Positions 8,976 through 17,547 of a stretch of 64,000 nt of DNA are shown in pieces. The stretch comes from Bacillota bacterium (lineage in GTDB: Bacteria; Bacillota; Clostridia; Lachnospirales; Lachnospiraceae). The position numbers were made by a program, and so were the translations under genes. Each line of letters opens with the position of its first letter. Within the stretch, counting starts at the first letter, position 1. Under the pieces are notes generated by a model. The model was not told where the DNA came from. It saw nothing but the letters and a program-made list of their open reading frames with translations, and did no database searches. Where the stretch lies: contig JAEYFP010000033.1 in NCBI GenBank assembly GCA_023402845.1, forward strand, positions 1 to 64,000, given 5' to 3'.

Positions 8976-9179
8976 ACTGCGAAATCAACTAAGAAGGATT
9001 GGACACTTTTTAGAAATAGAATAGCAGATTGGCAGGAAGCATATATAGATAGTCTCAATAAGGAATGCATAGACTTATTAAGTGCAGATTCTGATCCATC
9101 AGAGAAATTGTGGCGGGTGGAGAAGAGAACAAAAGAAGATAGGAAGAAAATCGGCGTTAGAGTAGAAATGAGCTGTTAA
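8976..9179 (+). pseudogene. Remnant of a small conserved Firmicutes protein lacking a start
   Basis: A 67-codon frame between TGA (8973) and TAA (9177-9179) encodes WTLFRNRIADWQEAYIDSLN, then LLSADSDPSEK, then EKRTKEDRKKIGV. This pattern is known from small hypothetical proteins in many Firmicutes. There is no ATG, GTG or TTG in a suitable place and no ribosome binding site, so the 5' end is lost. The stretch 8846-8975 shows nothing recognisable, and 9180-9304 holds only the leader of the next gene. Confidence 0.5.
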
Positions 9180-9304
9180 AACCTTATTTATTACATTATC
9201 TTCCTTATAAATGAAAGTGCAATTAGTTATTGACATTTTAAGTTTTGGCGTGTGCGTGGGAACGGGTCTGGGTATTGAAGACTCTTAAATTCGAGGATAA
9301 TAAA

Positions 9305-10072
9305 ATGAAGATTCTGGATGTATATCAAAATTATAATAACTACATTTATAACTATGCCTTGAAATTGACTTGCCACCCGGAAGATGCCCTCGATTTGACG
9401 CAGGACACCTTTTTGCGGGCAATGGAGAAGCTGGATACATTAAAAAGCGAACAGGCATTAGCGAGTTGGTTACGAACGATATGCTTTCATGAATTTGTCA
9501 ACAAAACAAAAATGAATTCAAAAAAATACTTGGTGGAAGTGGAAGATTGGGAACTGCTAGAACAGGAGGGATTGCTTTTAGCTGATGTTACCATGCAACC
9601 GGAAGATGAAGTCATTGTAGCGGAAGAAATCAGAGAGTTGCAAGACGGCTGTTTTTTGGCGATGGTAAGAAAGCTGACATTAAACCAGCGTATCACGTTT
9701 TCCCTGGTGGATATGTATGGACTGCCAATTGAATATGTTGCAAAGTTATTAGATATCTCTATTGGGGCGGCAAAAGGTTTGCTCTATCGTGCAAGAATGA
9801 ATATTGATTCTTTTTTTGGAGATCACTGCAGTATTATTTATGAAAAAAATCCTTGTAGTTGTAGGGCGTGGATAGAATTTTCAACAAACCGTTTTGCCTT
9901 GCAACGTCAATCTCATAAGTTGCTGGAAAAATTGGATTATAAACAAAAAGGCTATGTATATAATGAACAAGTCAGAAAAAAAGTACAATATCTTTATAGA
10001 AATATGCCTGAAAGAAAGCCGTCCAAGGAATGGTATCAAAGAGTCTTAACAAGTTTATCATCTGAAAATTAA
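9305..10072 (+). CDS. Sigma-70 family (ECF-like) RNA polymerase sigma factor
   Basis: The start at MKILDVYQNYNNYIYNYAL is preferred over one 20 codons upstream because GAGG precedes it and region 2 begins at once. Residues 1-70 are sigma region 2 (HPEDALDLTQDTFLRAMEKLD, then ASWLRTICFHEF). Residues 125-175 are region 4 (LTLNQRITFSLVDMYGLPIE and AKGLLYRARMNID). A C-terminal extension of about 75 residues includes CSCRAW, reminiscent of a short cysteine-containing tail. No anti-sigma gene follows; the next gene is carboxymuconolactone-decarboxylase-like. Its regulon is not visible. Confidence 0.75.
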   Translation: MKILDVYQNYNNYIYNYALKLTCHPEDALDLTQDTFLRAMEKLDTLKSEQALASWLRTICFHEFVNKTKMNSKKYLVEVEDWELLEQEGLLLADVTMQPEDEVIVAEEIRELQDGCFLAMVRKLTLNQRITFSLVDMYGLPIEYVAKLLDISIGAAKGLLYRARMNIDSFFGDHCSIIYEKNPCSCRAWIEFSTNRFALQRQSHKLLEKLDYKQKGYVYNEQVRKKVQYLYRNMPERKPSKEWYQRVLTSLSSEN

Positions 10073-10165
10073 AAATTTTATTCCGGCCGTATCTTTTGAA
10101 TCGTTATGTTGTCTTTATAATTGTAACCGATAAAATTCGGTGAAAATCAGAAAGGATGGATAGCC

Positions 10166-10474
10166 ATGGAAAAAGTTACAGAAGGATTTAAAATGTTTAT
10201 GAAGGAAACAGACGGTATAGGAGAAGCGTTTATGAGCGCGATTTTTAAGATGTCAGAAAAAAGCGCACTTGATAAAAAGACTCACGAACTCGCCTATATT
10301 TCTGCATTGGTGTCGGCAAAAATGTACGGAGGACTGCCATTTCATATCCATCGGGCAAAAGAATATGGCGCAAGCGCAGAGGAAATAAGAAGTGCTATTC
10401 TTGTGCCCCTGCCGATTATGGGCATTCAGGTTGCAGATGCATTACCATACTTGAGTGAACTTATCGGAAAATAA
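10166..10474 (+). CDS. Carboxymuconolactone decarboxylase / AhpD-like small protein
   Basis: The 102-aa protein has the alpha-helical CMD-domain pattern HELAYISALVSAKMYGGLPFH, then HRAKEYGASAEEIRSAIL. The CxxC redox pair of AhpD proteins is absent: no cysteine occurs in the protein. A peroxidase-reductase role is therefore unlikely, and a structural or different catalytic role is possible. AAAGGATGG precedes the ATG. A strong terminator follows directly, ending this unit. Confidence 0.7.
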   Translation: MEKVTEGFKMFMKETDGIGEAFMSAIFKMSEKSALDKKTHELAYISALVSAKMYGGLPFHIHRAKEYGASAEEIRSAILVPLPIMGIQVADALPYLSELIGK

Positions 10475-10484
10475 TCATTACAAA

Positions 10485-10525
10485 GGGCACCCTACGTCAA
10501 ATTGCGTAGAGTGCCCCGTTTGTTT
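10485..10525 (+). terminator. Intrinsic terminator after the CMD-like gene
   Basis: GGGCACCCTACG (from 10485) pairs with CGTAGAGTGCCC (to 10516) around a short loop, followed by a T-rich run (GTTTGTTTTC). It lies 11 bases past the stop codon. Confidence 0.8.
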
Positions 10526-10604
10526 TCCTGCCTGTTCATCTACATCCGTCGTTACGCTGTACTTGAATTCCACGGTCAATTTATCCTCGTAGAGGATAAC
10601 TGTA

Positions 10605-11537
10605 TTAATTTTCATACAAGGCAGCTATATCATGTATTCTACGCTTCATTTTTGTACGGATATGTAACGGTGCTAAACACTCGCATTTATTCCCAAAACT
10701 GAAAAGGATATTATAGTAGTATTCATTTTCTATGAAGGGAAAACGAACAATGTAGTGCTCATCATCATCCGGCGAAAAGGATTCATAAGTGCAATAATCA
10801 AGTACCTTGTCCATGACAGATTTATGAATACGGATTTTGATGCTTGTTTGCATTGTCTCTAAAATCTCCGCAAAGTCCAGAGTCGGCTTTTGATAATCTC
10901 GCGGTGTAAAAGTTTTTTCTTGTATTTGAAGGTTTGATATGCGGGTTAGTTTGAATAAGCGATAATCCTCTCTTTTATGGCAATATCCTTGTAAGTACCA
11001 ATGACGACTTTTCAGTACAAGCTGATACGGCTCGGCTGTTCGTGCAGTTTTATTTTCGTATCGGTCTGTATATTCAAACGAAAGCAGCTTGCTTTCCTGT
11101 AAAGCTGTTTTGATAATCTCTAAATACGGTTGTATGTTCCGGTTGCCCATCCACGGACTTAAATCTATATAGATTTGATTTGCTTTTAATTCAATGTCTT
11201 TCGCTCTGTCGGCGGGGATAAAACTCTTGATTTTTGCAAGGGCGTTTACCAGTTCCTCACCGCGTACCATGCTTGAAAGATTGGAAAGCCCCATCAAGAT
11301 CGCAGAAAGGTCGGAAGCCGAAAAAACTTTCCTGTCAATCTTGTATTCCTGCATGATTTCAAAGCCGCCGCCCACTCCCGGTGCTCCGCGAACAGGAATA
11401 CCTGCCATGTTGATCGTGTCTATGTCGCGGTAGATTGTGCGGAGGGAAACTTCAAACATAGCTGCTAACTCCTGTGCGCCGATACGCTCTTTATCAAGGA
11501 GAATCATAATAATGCTAACAAGCCTGTCCACTTTCAT
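10605..11537 (-). CDS. YafY-type transcriptional regulator (HTH_11 plus WYL domain)
   Basis: The 310-aa protein starts with a DeoR-like helix-turn-helix (RIGAQELAAMFEVSLRTIYRD, residues 18-38). It continues with the PGVGGGF turn and a WYL domain with RHWYLQGYCHKREDYRLFKL around residue 190. A WCX segment ends the protein. WYL regulators bind a ligand through this domain and control neighbouring genes. It is divergent from the isochorismatase gene, with promoters in the shared 118-base gap, so that gene is the likely target. Confidence 0.85.
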   Translation of the reverse strand: MKVDRLVSIIMILLDKERIGAQELAAMFEVSLRTIYRDIDTINMAGIPVRGAPGVGGGFEIMQEYKIDRKVFSASDLSAILMGLSNLSSMVRGEELVNALAKIKSFIPADRAKDIELKANQIYIDLSPWMGNRNIQPYLEIIKTALQESKLLSFEYTDRYENKTARTAEPYQLVLKSRHWYLQGYCHKREDYRLFKLTRISNLQIQEKTFTPRDYQKPTLDFAEILETMQTSIKIRIHKSVMDKVLDYCTYESFSPDDDEHYIVRFPFIENEYYYNILFSFGNKCECLAPLHIRTKMKRRIHDIAALYEN

Positions 11538-11567
11538 CTGATAGCCGCCTTTCTAAAATTTTTTATT

Positions 11568-11613
11568 AGTACATATTGCTGCCATACTGTTGTCAACAAT
11601 TACATGGTACAAT
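11568..11613. promoter_or_regulatory. Overlapping divergent promoters for the WYL regulator and isochorismatase genes
   Basis: On the minus strand, TTGACA (complement of 11591-11596) and TGTACT (complement of 11568-11573) are 17 bases apart and point to the WYL gene. On the plus strand, TGGTACAAT (11605-11613) is an extended -10 pointing to the isochorismatase gene. The two promoters face away from each other within 46 bases, so one bound regulator could affect both. Confidence 0.5.
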
Positions 11614-11655
11614 AAAAGAACAAACAAATCAATTCACTTATCAGGAGGAGACACC

Positions 11656-12174
11656 ATGCAGAAAAAAGCCTTAGTAATCATCGATATTCAAAATGACATA
11701 ACAAAGAATTATAAAGACATTATTGGAAATATCAATAAAGCGATTGAATGGGCAGTCGATCATAATATTCATGTTATTTATATAAGGCATGAAAATTTAT
11801 CCATCGGTACGAGGACTTTTAAAACCAATACATATGGGGCTGAACTCGCTTCAGACTTGAAAGTAGTATCAAAAAATGTTTTTACAAAATATAAAGGAAA
11901 CGCATTAAGCAGTGAAGAATTTGCAGATTTTATCAGTAAAAATGAAATAAGTGATTTCTACATAGCCGGAGCAGATGCTGCTGCTTGTGTGAAATCAACC
12001 TGTTACAACTTATGCAAAGCAAATTATAATGTTAATGTACTATCAGATTGCATTACCAGTTATGATAAAAGGAAAATTGACGAAATGCTGCGCTATTATG
12101 AAATTAAAGGCAGTAAGATCATTAGTTTAAATGACTTGCTGCCTAAACAACGCATCAATACCGTATCTTGCTAA
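11656..12174 (+). CDS. Isochorismatase-family cysteine hydrolase
   Basis: The start at 11656 follows TCAGGAGGAGACACC; a start 22 codons upstream would overlap the promoter. The 172-aa protein has the family's catalytic Asp in ALVIIDIQND and a Cys in GADAAACVKSTCYNL, with the Lys expected between them (FTKYKGNAL). Members hydrolyse amide or ester bonds of small molecules such as nicotinamide; the substrate here is unknown. It converges with, and overlaps by 20 bases, the response regulator on the other strand. Confidence 0.8.
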   Translation: MQKKALVIIDIQNDITKNYKDIIGNINKAIEWAVDHNIHVIYIRHENLSIGTRTFKTNTYGAELASDLKVVSKNVFTKYKGNALSSEEFADFISKNEISDFYIAGADAAACVKSTCYNLCKANYNVNVLSDCITSYDKRKIDEMLRYYEIKGSKIISLNDLLPKQRINTVSC

Positions 12175-12841
12175 AAATGTATTCCTCTTTCCCTGTACTT
12201 TTCAGCTCAAAATAGCTGTTTTCATTCAAGTTGAGTTTTTTACGCAAATTGGATACGTGTACAGCAAGGCTTGACTTGCTGCGACATAGCATATCACCCC
12301 AAGCGCGTTGGCAGATCTCTTCGCTGGTCAGGCGTCTTCCGACAAAAAAGGCAAAGCAGCAAAGCAGCTGCCGCTCTTTTTGCGTAAGATGGATTTGCTG
12401 TCCGCTAAGCAGTACTTCGCCTGAAAGCAAATCAATATTCAGCGGAGGAAGTTCTATCTGCCCTGCGGTGAAAACACCTGACCGGCGTAGCAGCGCCGTT
12501 ATGTGAGCGGCCAAAACATCCAGGTCATAGGGCTTTGTAATAAAGTCGTCGCCACCTTCCAGCAAACCCTTTACAACGCTTTCGTTTTCGTCTTTACAGG
12601 TTAAAAAAATAATCGGCGTGCTTGAAAGCGCACGGACTTCTTTGCAAAAATCCCATCCCTTTCCATCGGGAAGCATCACATCCAGCAAAATAAGATCCGG
12701 CATATGTTCTTCAAACTGGAAGCGAGCCTGAGCCAGAGATGAGGCATGTATCACCTCATAGCCCTTTCCTTCCAAATATTCATTGTTAATGAGGAAGATA
12801 TCCACGTCATCTTCCACCATAAGTATTTTCGGATTTTTCAC
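12155..12841 (-). CDS. OmpR-family response regulator (orphan)
   Basis: The receiver domain spans residues 1-120, with the phospho-acceptor D54 in LILLDVMLPDG, the acidic pair in VEDD near residue 10 and K in FITKPYD. The C-terminal winged helix (residues 130-228) has VHVSNLRKKLN. No histidine kinase gene is adjacent on either side, so its kinase is elsewhere or lost. The 3' end overlaps the convergent isochorismatase gene, which could allow antisense interference. Confidence 0.85.
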   Translation of the reverse strand: MKNPKILMVEDDVDIFLINNEYLEGKGYEVIHASSLAQARFQFEEHMPDLILLDVMLPDGKGWDFCKEVRALSSTPIIFLTCKDENESVVKGLLEGGDDFITKPYDLDVLAAHITALLRRSGVFTAGQIELPPLNIDLLSGEVLLSGQQIHLTQKERQLLCCFAFFVGRRLTSEEICQRAWGDMLCRSKSSLAVHVSNLRKKLNLNENSYFELKSTGKEEYIFSKIRY

Positions 12842-13263
12842 TCAATCATCTCCAATTAATATTAGTTCTTTTTCCTTTACGGAAAATCGACTATTAAGAT
12901 TTCTTAATATCCGACATGTGGCGTCTGTATTTTTGTTAAACTGAAAATATAAAAAATAATACCCTTGAAAAGATGGGAGGTTGGATAGATACCTGAAATT
13001 ATTTGCATCGGTATTGCCGGAAATAACATGACTAAGCTTCTAAAAATTCAGAAGCTTTCTTTGCTTGATGAAGACCGTATCTTTTAACCAAAAACCGATG
13101 GCAGAACTGTTTATTGGCGGAATGATCTGTACCAATCATAATGTAACTTTATGGATATTCTACCATAGGTAGCTTTTTTTGTATAGGAAGACATTCCTGC
13201 TTTTTTACTTTCATAAATTACGATTTCAATCAAAAAATTCAATCAGAAAAGGAGATCATATAG
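12842..13263. other. Intergenic region with a small hairpin
   Basis: This 422-base gap separates the minus-strand regulator from the zinc-ribbon gene. AGCTTCT (13035-13041) and AGAAGCT (13050-13056) form a short hairpin followed by TTCTTT, possibly a weak terminator. It lies inside an 18-codon frame I cannot assign. An AAGGAG site precedes the ATG at 13264. No gene or RNA family was recognised. Confidence 0.35.
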
Positions 13264-14382
13264 ATGGCTGTTTCAGTATGTTCTTGTCCCAACTGCGGCG
13301 GAGTCATCCGCTACAATATTGTGGAGCGCGCATTCTCTTGCGATCAATGCAGTTCCAAATTTACTTTGGAGGAAATGCAAAAAGCTTATCCGGATCAACA
13401 AAACGACAGCATATGGAGCACGCTCAACGAAGGTATGCAGTCAGCCGACAACAAGTCGGTTGAGAATAAGTCAATTGGCGAGGAAAAGGAAGCTCGCATG
13501 AAAACCTATACGTGTCCGGCCTGCGGAGCGGAAGTGATGACTGGCAGCGATACTTTGGCGGCGGCCTTTTGTGCGTATTGCAGGAACCCGGTAACGATAT
13601 CCGAGCGGCTTGTATCCGGCAATGATTTTCCCAGCCGCATGATTCCCTTCAAGGTAAGCTCGGATGAGGCTGCCGAAATCTTTCGCAGGAAAATTAAGAA
13701 TAAGCCGCTGTTACCCACCATCTTTAAAAATACAATAAAAAAGAATGAGTTCCAGAGTGTATATGTTCCATTTAAGCTTTTTGACGCCGACTGTTCCTCC
13801 TGTGTCACGGCCAAGTGTACTAATTCCACCAGTTGGCGTGCCGGAGAATATGAATATACCAAGACCGATATCTATGAAGCCCGCAGATCCGGATCAATGG
13901 AGTTTTGTGCAGTGCCTGCGGATGCATCTGAAAAAATTGAAGATCAAGAGATGCAAGCCATAGAACCGTTTGATACGGCAGCGCTTATCCCCTTTTCGAA
14001 AAATTTTCTGCTGGGACATTTTGCTGAATCGCCTACTGCCAATCAGGAAAGCCTGATTGATACAGTATTCGCGCGAATCAAACCAGCCGCTGAAAAGACG
14101 TTGCTGAGTACCATCAAAGGGTATGACTCGGTCGAAATGGACACCGGTAACACCTCGGTTGACAGAATATCTTCTGAATATGTGATGCTTCCCGTTTGGC
14201 TGATGACGGTAAAGTACAAGGACACCGACCATGTTTTTACCATAAATGGACAGACCGGTAAGTTCGGAGGCAAATTTCCGGTGGACTGGATGTGTGCGTT
14301 GGGACTCTTTGCCCGGCTGTCTGCAATTATTTTCTTTGGAACGGTGGTTGTTTGGGAGGTGCTGTTATGGATTTTCGGATAA
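13264..14382 (+). CDS. Double zinc-ribbon protein with C-terminal membrane segment
   Basis: The 372-aa product has two CxxC...CxxC zinc ribbons: C8/C11/C26/C29 and C84/C87/C103/C106. The middle is a beta-rich region (IPFKVSSDEA, then YVPFKLFDADC). A hydrophobic C-terminal helix (about residues 345-372) probably anchors it to the membrane. Proteins of this kind are often misnamed replication factor Y or helicase but have no helicase motifs. It overlaps the following TPM-domain gene by 16 bases, a pairing seen repeatedly in Firmicutes. I infer that the two act together in the envelope; the activity is unknown. Confidence 0.65.
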   Translation: MAVSVCSCPNCGGVIRYNIVERAFSCDQCSSKFTLEEMQKAYPDQQNDSIWSTLNEGMQSADNKSVENKSIGEEKEARMKTYTCPACGAEVMTGSDTLAAAFCAYCRNPVTISERLVSGNDFPSRMIPFKVSSDEAAEIFRRKIKNKPLLPTIFKNTIKKNEFQSVYVPFKLFDADCSSCVTAKCTNSTSWRAGEYEYTKTDIYEARRSGSMEFCAVPADASEKIEDQEMQAIEPFDTAALIPFSKNFLLGHFAESPTANQESLIDTVFARIKPAAEKTLLSTIKGYDSVEMDTGNTSVDRISSEYVMLPVWLMTVKYKDTDHVFTINGQTGKFGGKFPVDWMCALGLFARLSAIIFFGTVVVWEVLLWIFG

Positions 14383-16475
14383 ACTTTAGGTTGGTATTCC
14401 GCCTGCTTCTATGTACGATGCTTGCTCTTATTCCCTGTGTGATGGCAATTCCTGTTTTTGCCGCCGATACCTACACGATAGCCGCGGAAGACGCTTTGAT
14501 CGAAAGTGACACAGAGATGCTGGTCGAGCCTGACTCGCCCCCTTTCAATATTGGCGGGTGGAAAGATGACAGCGCAGCTTCTTTCGAGTTTTCAACAAAA
14601 AAAGCCGGCTCATACGAGGTTGTAATTTGCTATTCCAAGCAGGATGACGGAATCGGTTCGGCAGATATGGAGTTTACTGTCTCGGACGCAGAGGATTCTC
14701 TCGGTCTGTCGCTGCCGCCCACGGGAGAAGACTGGTCTAATTATGAAGAAATTTCTGTCGGCAGCATTTGGCTGCCCGAGGGCGATGTTGAATTGACATT
14801 AGCACCCACCGACCCAAAACCGGATCAGTACTTAATTAATCTCCGGTTTGTTCGGTTTACCATGGAGGGGGATTCTTCCGATGAAGACGCCTCCTTTATT
14901 CCGCCGGAGCAGAGACTATATGACGATGCCGGACTCTTTTTCGATTCGGAAAAAACAGAGCTGAATATTGATTTGGGGAACGTATCGGCGCAGACCGGCG
15001 CACATTTTATTATTCTCACAACAAATGAGGATGTGGAGCTGGAGGACTACTCTTACCAATTTTTTGATACCAATATTCGTGGTGAGGGTGGCATCAACGA
15101 CTGTGTAATACTTTCCGTTAACATGTCAACACGCCGCGTTGCTATCGATTGTTTTGGAGAACTCCGCTCAAGAATAGCCGACGAGGAAATCAATACGGTT
15201 CGTGAGGCGTTAACTCCCGATATGGAGGAAGCCGATTATAACAGCGCTGCACAGATTTTTCTGTCGGATATGTCTGCGATCGTGAAGCAGAAGTACGCCC
15301 TGTACAATATGGAGACGCCAAAGGTAGATCCGACTGAAAAAATATACGATTTTGCAAACCGGCTTTCTTTGAATGAGCGTGAAGATTTGCAAAAACAGGC
15401 GAAAGATCTTTCAGATAAAACCGGTCTGGATTATGTCATTGCGATTCTGGATGAATACGAAAGTGAAGAATACCTGCAGGGGTTCGCAAGCTCCTTTTAC
15501 AGGCAAAACTTTAAAGAGGGAACCGAACAGAACGGTATCTATATGCTGGTCATAGCCTGCGGGGATGGTTCCGATAGTGATTCTATTCCAAAAGCAATCG
15601 CAGCACCGTTTGGAATATTTGATCCTGAAAATGATGTTTTGAATTATGACAGCAATGCTGTTGAATTAAAACTTTATGATTATTCTGTTTTTACCGGGTG
15701 CGCCTCTTTTCTCAGCATACAGCAGGATCGCTGGCTGGCAGAGCATATTGAGCTGCCTGCATTTAATTCAGAAGCCAATCTATGGGATTATGGTGATCTT
15801 TTGCCGGATGTGCAAGCGAAAGAGCTGAATACATATTTACAGGAGAAATCAGAGGAATATGGCACACAGTTCTATCTGATAACCACACCATATTCTACAT
15901 ATAACGCTGCGGCGGCCTTTACGTATGATTTTTGGGATGCCTATTACGATGACTTGAATAACTGCATCCTGCTTATCCTGCACAGTCCTCCGGAAGTAGA
16001 AGGTGATTCGTTGGATGCGGATCTTTATCTAATGGGAACCAGGCCGTATGATAAATTGGGAGATCAGGCGCAGTCAGAGATCAGGTATGCAGCTGCGGCG
16101 GCAGCCCAAAGCGGTGATTATCAATTGGCCTGTGAACAATACGTAGCCATTGCATCAAAAGCACTAAATTCCTGGATTCCCAAGGCAGTCATGGCGAGTG
16201 ATTTTCCGAAGATTTTGGCAAGGAGCTTCCTCCTTGCGGTCATAATTGGATTCTTGGTCGTAATCATCCTTCGTATTGCACACAATTTTGGAGGAAAACG
16301 GAAAGTGTCTGCGGGCGACTATTTGGCGGAGAACAGTTTGTCGATCTATTACAGCAACGACCTATTTGTATCCACCCACACCACTCAGAGAAAAATTGAA
16401 AGTGAATCCAGTTCAGGCGGTGGCAGCAGTAGCAGCGGCGGCGGACACAGCAGCCGTTCGGAAGGAAGTTTTTAA
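14367..16475 (+). CDS. Secreted, membrane-anchored TPM-domain protein
   Basis: The start at 14367 is preferred because GGGAGGT precedes it and a signal peptide follows (LLLCTMLALIPCVMAIPVFA). The mature protein of about 670 aa begins with a beta-sandwich resembling a carbohydrate-binding module (residues 35-165). Two TPM-like domains follow, in which segments such as DKTGLDYVIAILD and YGTQFYLITTPYS recur. One transmembrane helix sits near residues 613-640, followed by a Ser/Gly/His-rich cytosolic tail. TPM domains occur in envelope proteins, some with phosphatase activity. The translational overlap with the zinc-ribbon gene argues for a joint role. Confidence 0.65.
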   Translation: MDFRINFRLVFRLLLCTMLALIPCVMAIPVFAADTYTIAAEDALIESDTEMLVEPDSPPFNIGGWKDDSAASFEFSTKKAGSYEVVICYSKQDDGIGSADMEFTVSDAEDSLGLSLPPTGEDWSNYEEISVGSIWLPEGDVELTLAPTDPKPDQYLINLRFVRFTMEGDSSDEDASFIPPEQRLYDDAGLFFDSEKTELNIDLGNVSAQTGAHFIILTTNEDVELEDYSYQFFDTNIRGEGGINDCVILSVNMSTRRVAIDCFGELRSRIADEEINTVREALTPDMEEADYNSAAQIFLSDMSAIVKQKYALYNMETPKVDPTEKIYDFANRLSLNEREDLQKQAKDLSDKTGLDYVIAILDEYESEEYLQGFASSFYRQNFKEGTEQNGIYMLVIACGDGSDSDSIPKAIAAPFGIFDPENDVLNYDSNAVELKLYDYSVFTGCASFLSIQQDRWLAEHIELPAFNSEANLWDYGDLLPDVQAKELNTYLQEKSEEYGTQFYLITTPYSTYNAAAAFTYDFWDAYYDDLNNCILLILHSPPEVEGDSLDADLYLMGTRPYDKLGDQAQSEIRYAAAAAAQSGDYQLACEQYVAIASKALNSWIPKAVMASDFPKILARSFLLAVIIGFLVVIILRIAHNFGGKRKVSAGDYLAENSLSIYYSNDLFVSTHTTQRKIESESSSGGGSSSSGGGHSSRSEGSF

Positions 16476-16496
16476 TACCCTATGCATAATGTTATC

Positions 16497-16574
16497 AGAC
16501 ATGGTTTTATAGCCTTCTTTGTGGGATTTTTATTGTGGTAACTTAATTCCACCAAATGGCTATAGACCATGTCT
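16497..16574 (+). terminator. Long inverted repeat after the TPM gene
   Basis: AGACATGGTTTTATAGCC (16497-16514) and GGCTATAGACCATGTCT (16558-16574) are nearly perfect inverted repeats separated by 43 bases. They start 22 bases after the stop codon. No T-run follows, so this may be a factor-independent terminator of poor quality or the end structure of a decayed element. Confidence 0.4.
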
Positions 16575-17375
16575 ATTCTTATGAAATTAAAAGTGCCAAA
16601 TTAATGCTACTTTATCATTCCACTATCCTTTATAAGTTGTAGTAAATCCCTTAAATGCCCCTAGATGAAGCGGGAAAGTCCATTTTGAGGGCATTTGTGG
16701 AATTGAGTCTTTCGTAAAGTGGAAGTTAATAATGCACAAATAGTAGAAATAAACTGTATTATAGCTGAATGCAAGGACAAATATATTCTTGAAAAGATGG
16801 AAAGCAGAAGAAAAATTATTGAGTATGTTGATAAGGAGTGTGTGGATTTATGTAAGTGCCTTTATATTCCTAATCTGAGATCAGAGTAACAAAAAGATAT
16901 TATTGACTTTTAGATGGAGATTTTCCATGCAGCGTAGAACTGTAAATATTGATGAATAATTATGGTGAAATTTTAATCTATCGATTGGAAGATGGATTAA
17001 CAAATATTGAGGTTAAAGTTCGAGATGAAGCTGTATGGTTGACACAGCAGCAATAGTTGACCTCTATCAAACCCCTCGTAAATGTCGGGAATTAAATTTG
17101 TTAGGGAGGTGAATATTTTGGAAAGTATGCGGATTATTTGATTCAGCCTTATGGATTGACTGAAAAGTAGAAGTTTGATGGAAGGGAAAGCATAGGATAA
17201 CGATATGTCATACTGATGTGGAAATTAGGGGAGGCAGAAAAATAAAAATATTGAATTAATTTTAAAACTATGGTAAGGTAATTTTAAAGAATCAAAAAAT
17301 GAGAAAAATAATGTAGGCAATCGGAGGTCTTTGGTTCGGAAGCAAAAGAAAAGGGTTTGTGATAAAAGTGATAGT
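16575..17375. other. Decayed region between the TPM gene and the CRISPR-Cas locus
   Basis: About 800 bases hold no intact gene. A frame near 16725-16890 reads EINCIIAECKDKYILEK, then RRKIIEYVDKECVDL, and looks formerly coding but was not identified. A RhuM fragment lies at 16952-17056. A further broken frame around 17100-17175 includes YADYLIQPYGLTEK. The pattern is that of an old insertion hot spot. Confidence 0.5.
16952..17056 (+). pseudogene. N-terminal remnant of a RhuM-family protein
   Basis: From ATG 16952 the frame gives MNNYGEILIYRLEDGL, then VWLTQQQ, and stops at TAG 17054-17056. This matches the first residues of RhuM-type (virulence RhuM / Fic-associated) proteins, which normally continue for about 300 residues. 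The rest is gone. RhuM genes are frequent in mobile and restriction-rich islands. Confidence 0.55.
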
Positions 17376-17464
17376 GTGTTTCCTGCATTAGCAGGCGTGT
17401 TCCTTATGGAAAGGTGATTTTATAGGCAATATCAAAGTGTTCCCCGCATATGCGGGGGTTTGTG
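17376..17464 (+). CRISPR. Isolated degenerate repeat-spacer-repeat unit upstream of cas3
   Basis: Two repeat-like sequences lie exactly 61 bases apart, at 17376 and 17437. The second starts GTGTTCCCCGCATATGCGGG and loses the normal GATCC end. The first, GTGTTTCCTGCATTAGCAGG and on, has changed bases in both stem arms (CCTGC/GCAGG), so pairing is kept. The interval between them (17404-17436) is 33 bases and begins with T, like most spacers of the main array. It ends one base before a TATAAT that may be the cas promoter. It could be the relic of an older array, or a crRNA-like regulatory guide of the CreA/CreR kind. Confidence 0.65.
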
Positions 17465-17470
17465 TATAAT
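17465..17470 (+). promoter_or_regulatory. Probable -10 element of the cas operon
   Basis: A perfect TATAAT directly follows the second degenerate repeat, with the -35 region falling inside that repeat (around 17441-17447, poor match). Transcription would begin near 17477, leaving a leader of about 70 bases before cas3. CTTGGAGG precedes the cas3 ATG. Confidence 0.4.
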
Positions 17471-17547
17471 TTCTATGATTTTTTGATCTTTTAAACTGCT
17501 TCCTGTCAAACCCAAAAATCCATTTTACTTACCTTGGAGGAAAACCT

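Noticed and set aside
13022..13090. 18-codon frame containing a small hairpin, considered as a leader peptide with attenuator
   Set aside because: No amino-acid run, no alternative pairing and a poor T run; the downstream gene is not biosynthetic.
17147..17155. CCTTATGGA shared between the decayed region and the orphan spacer, considered as a guide target
   Set aside because: The match stops after nine bases, no plausible PAM is present and the site is not at a promoter.
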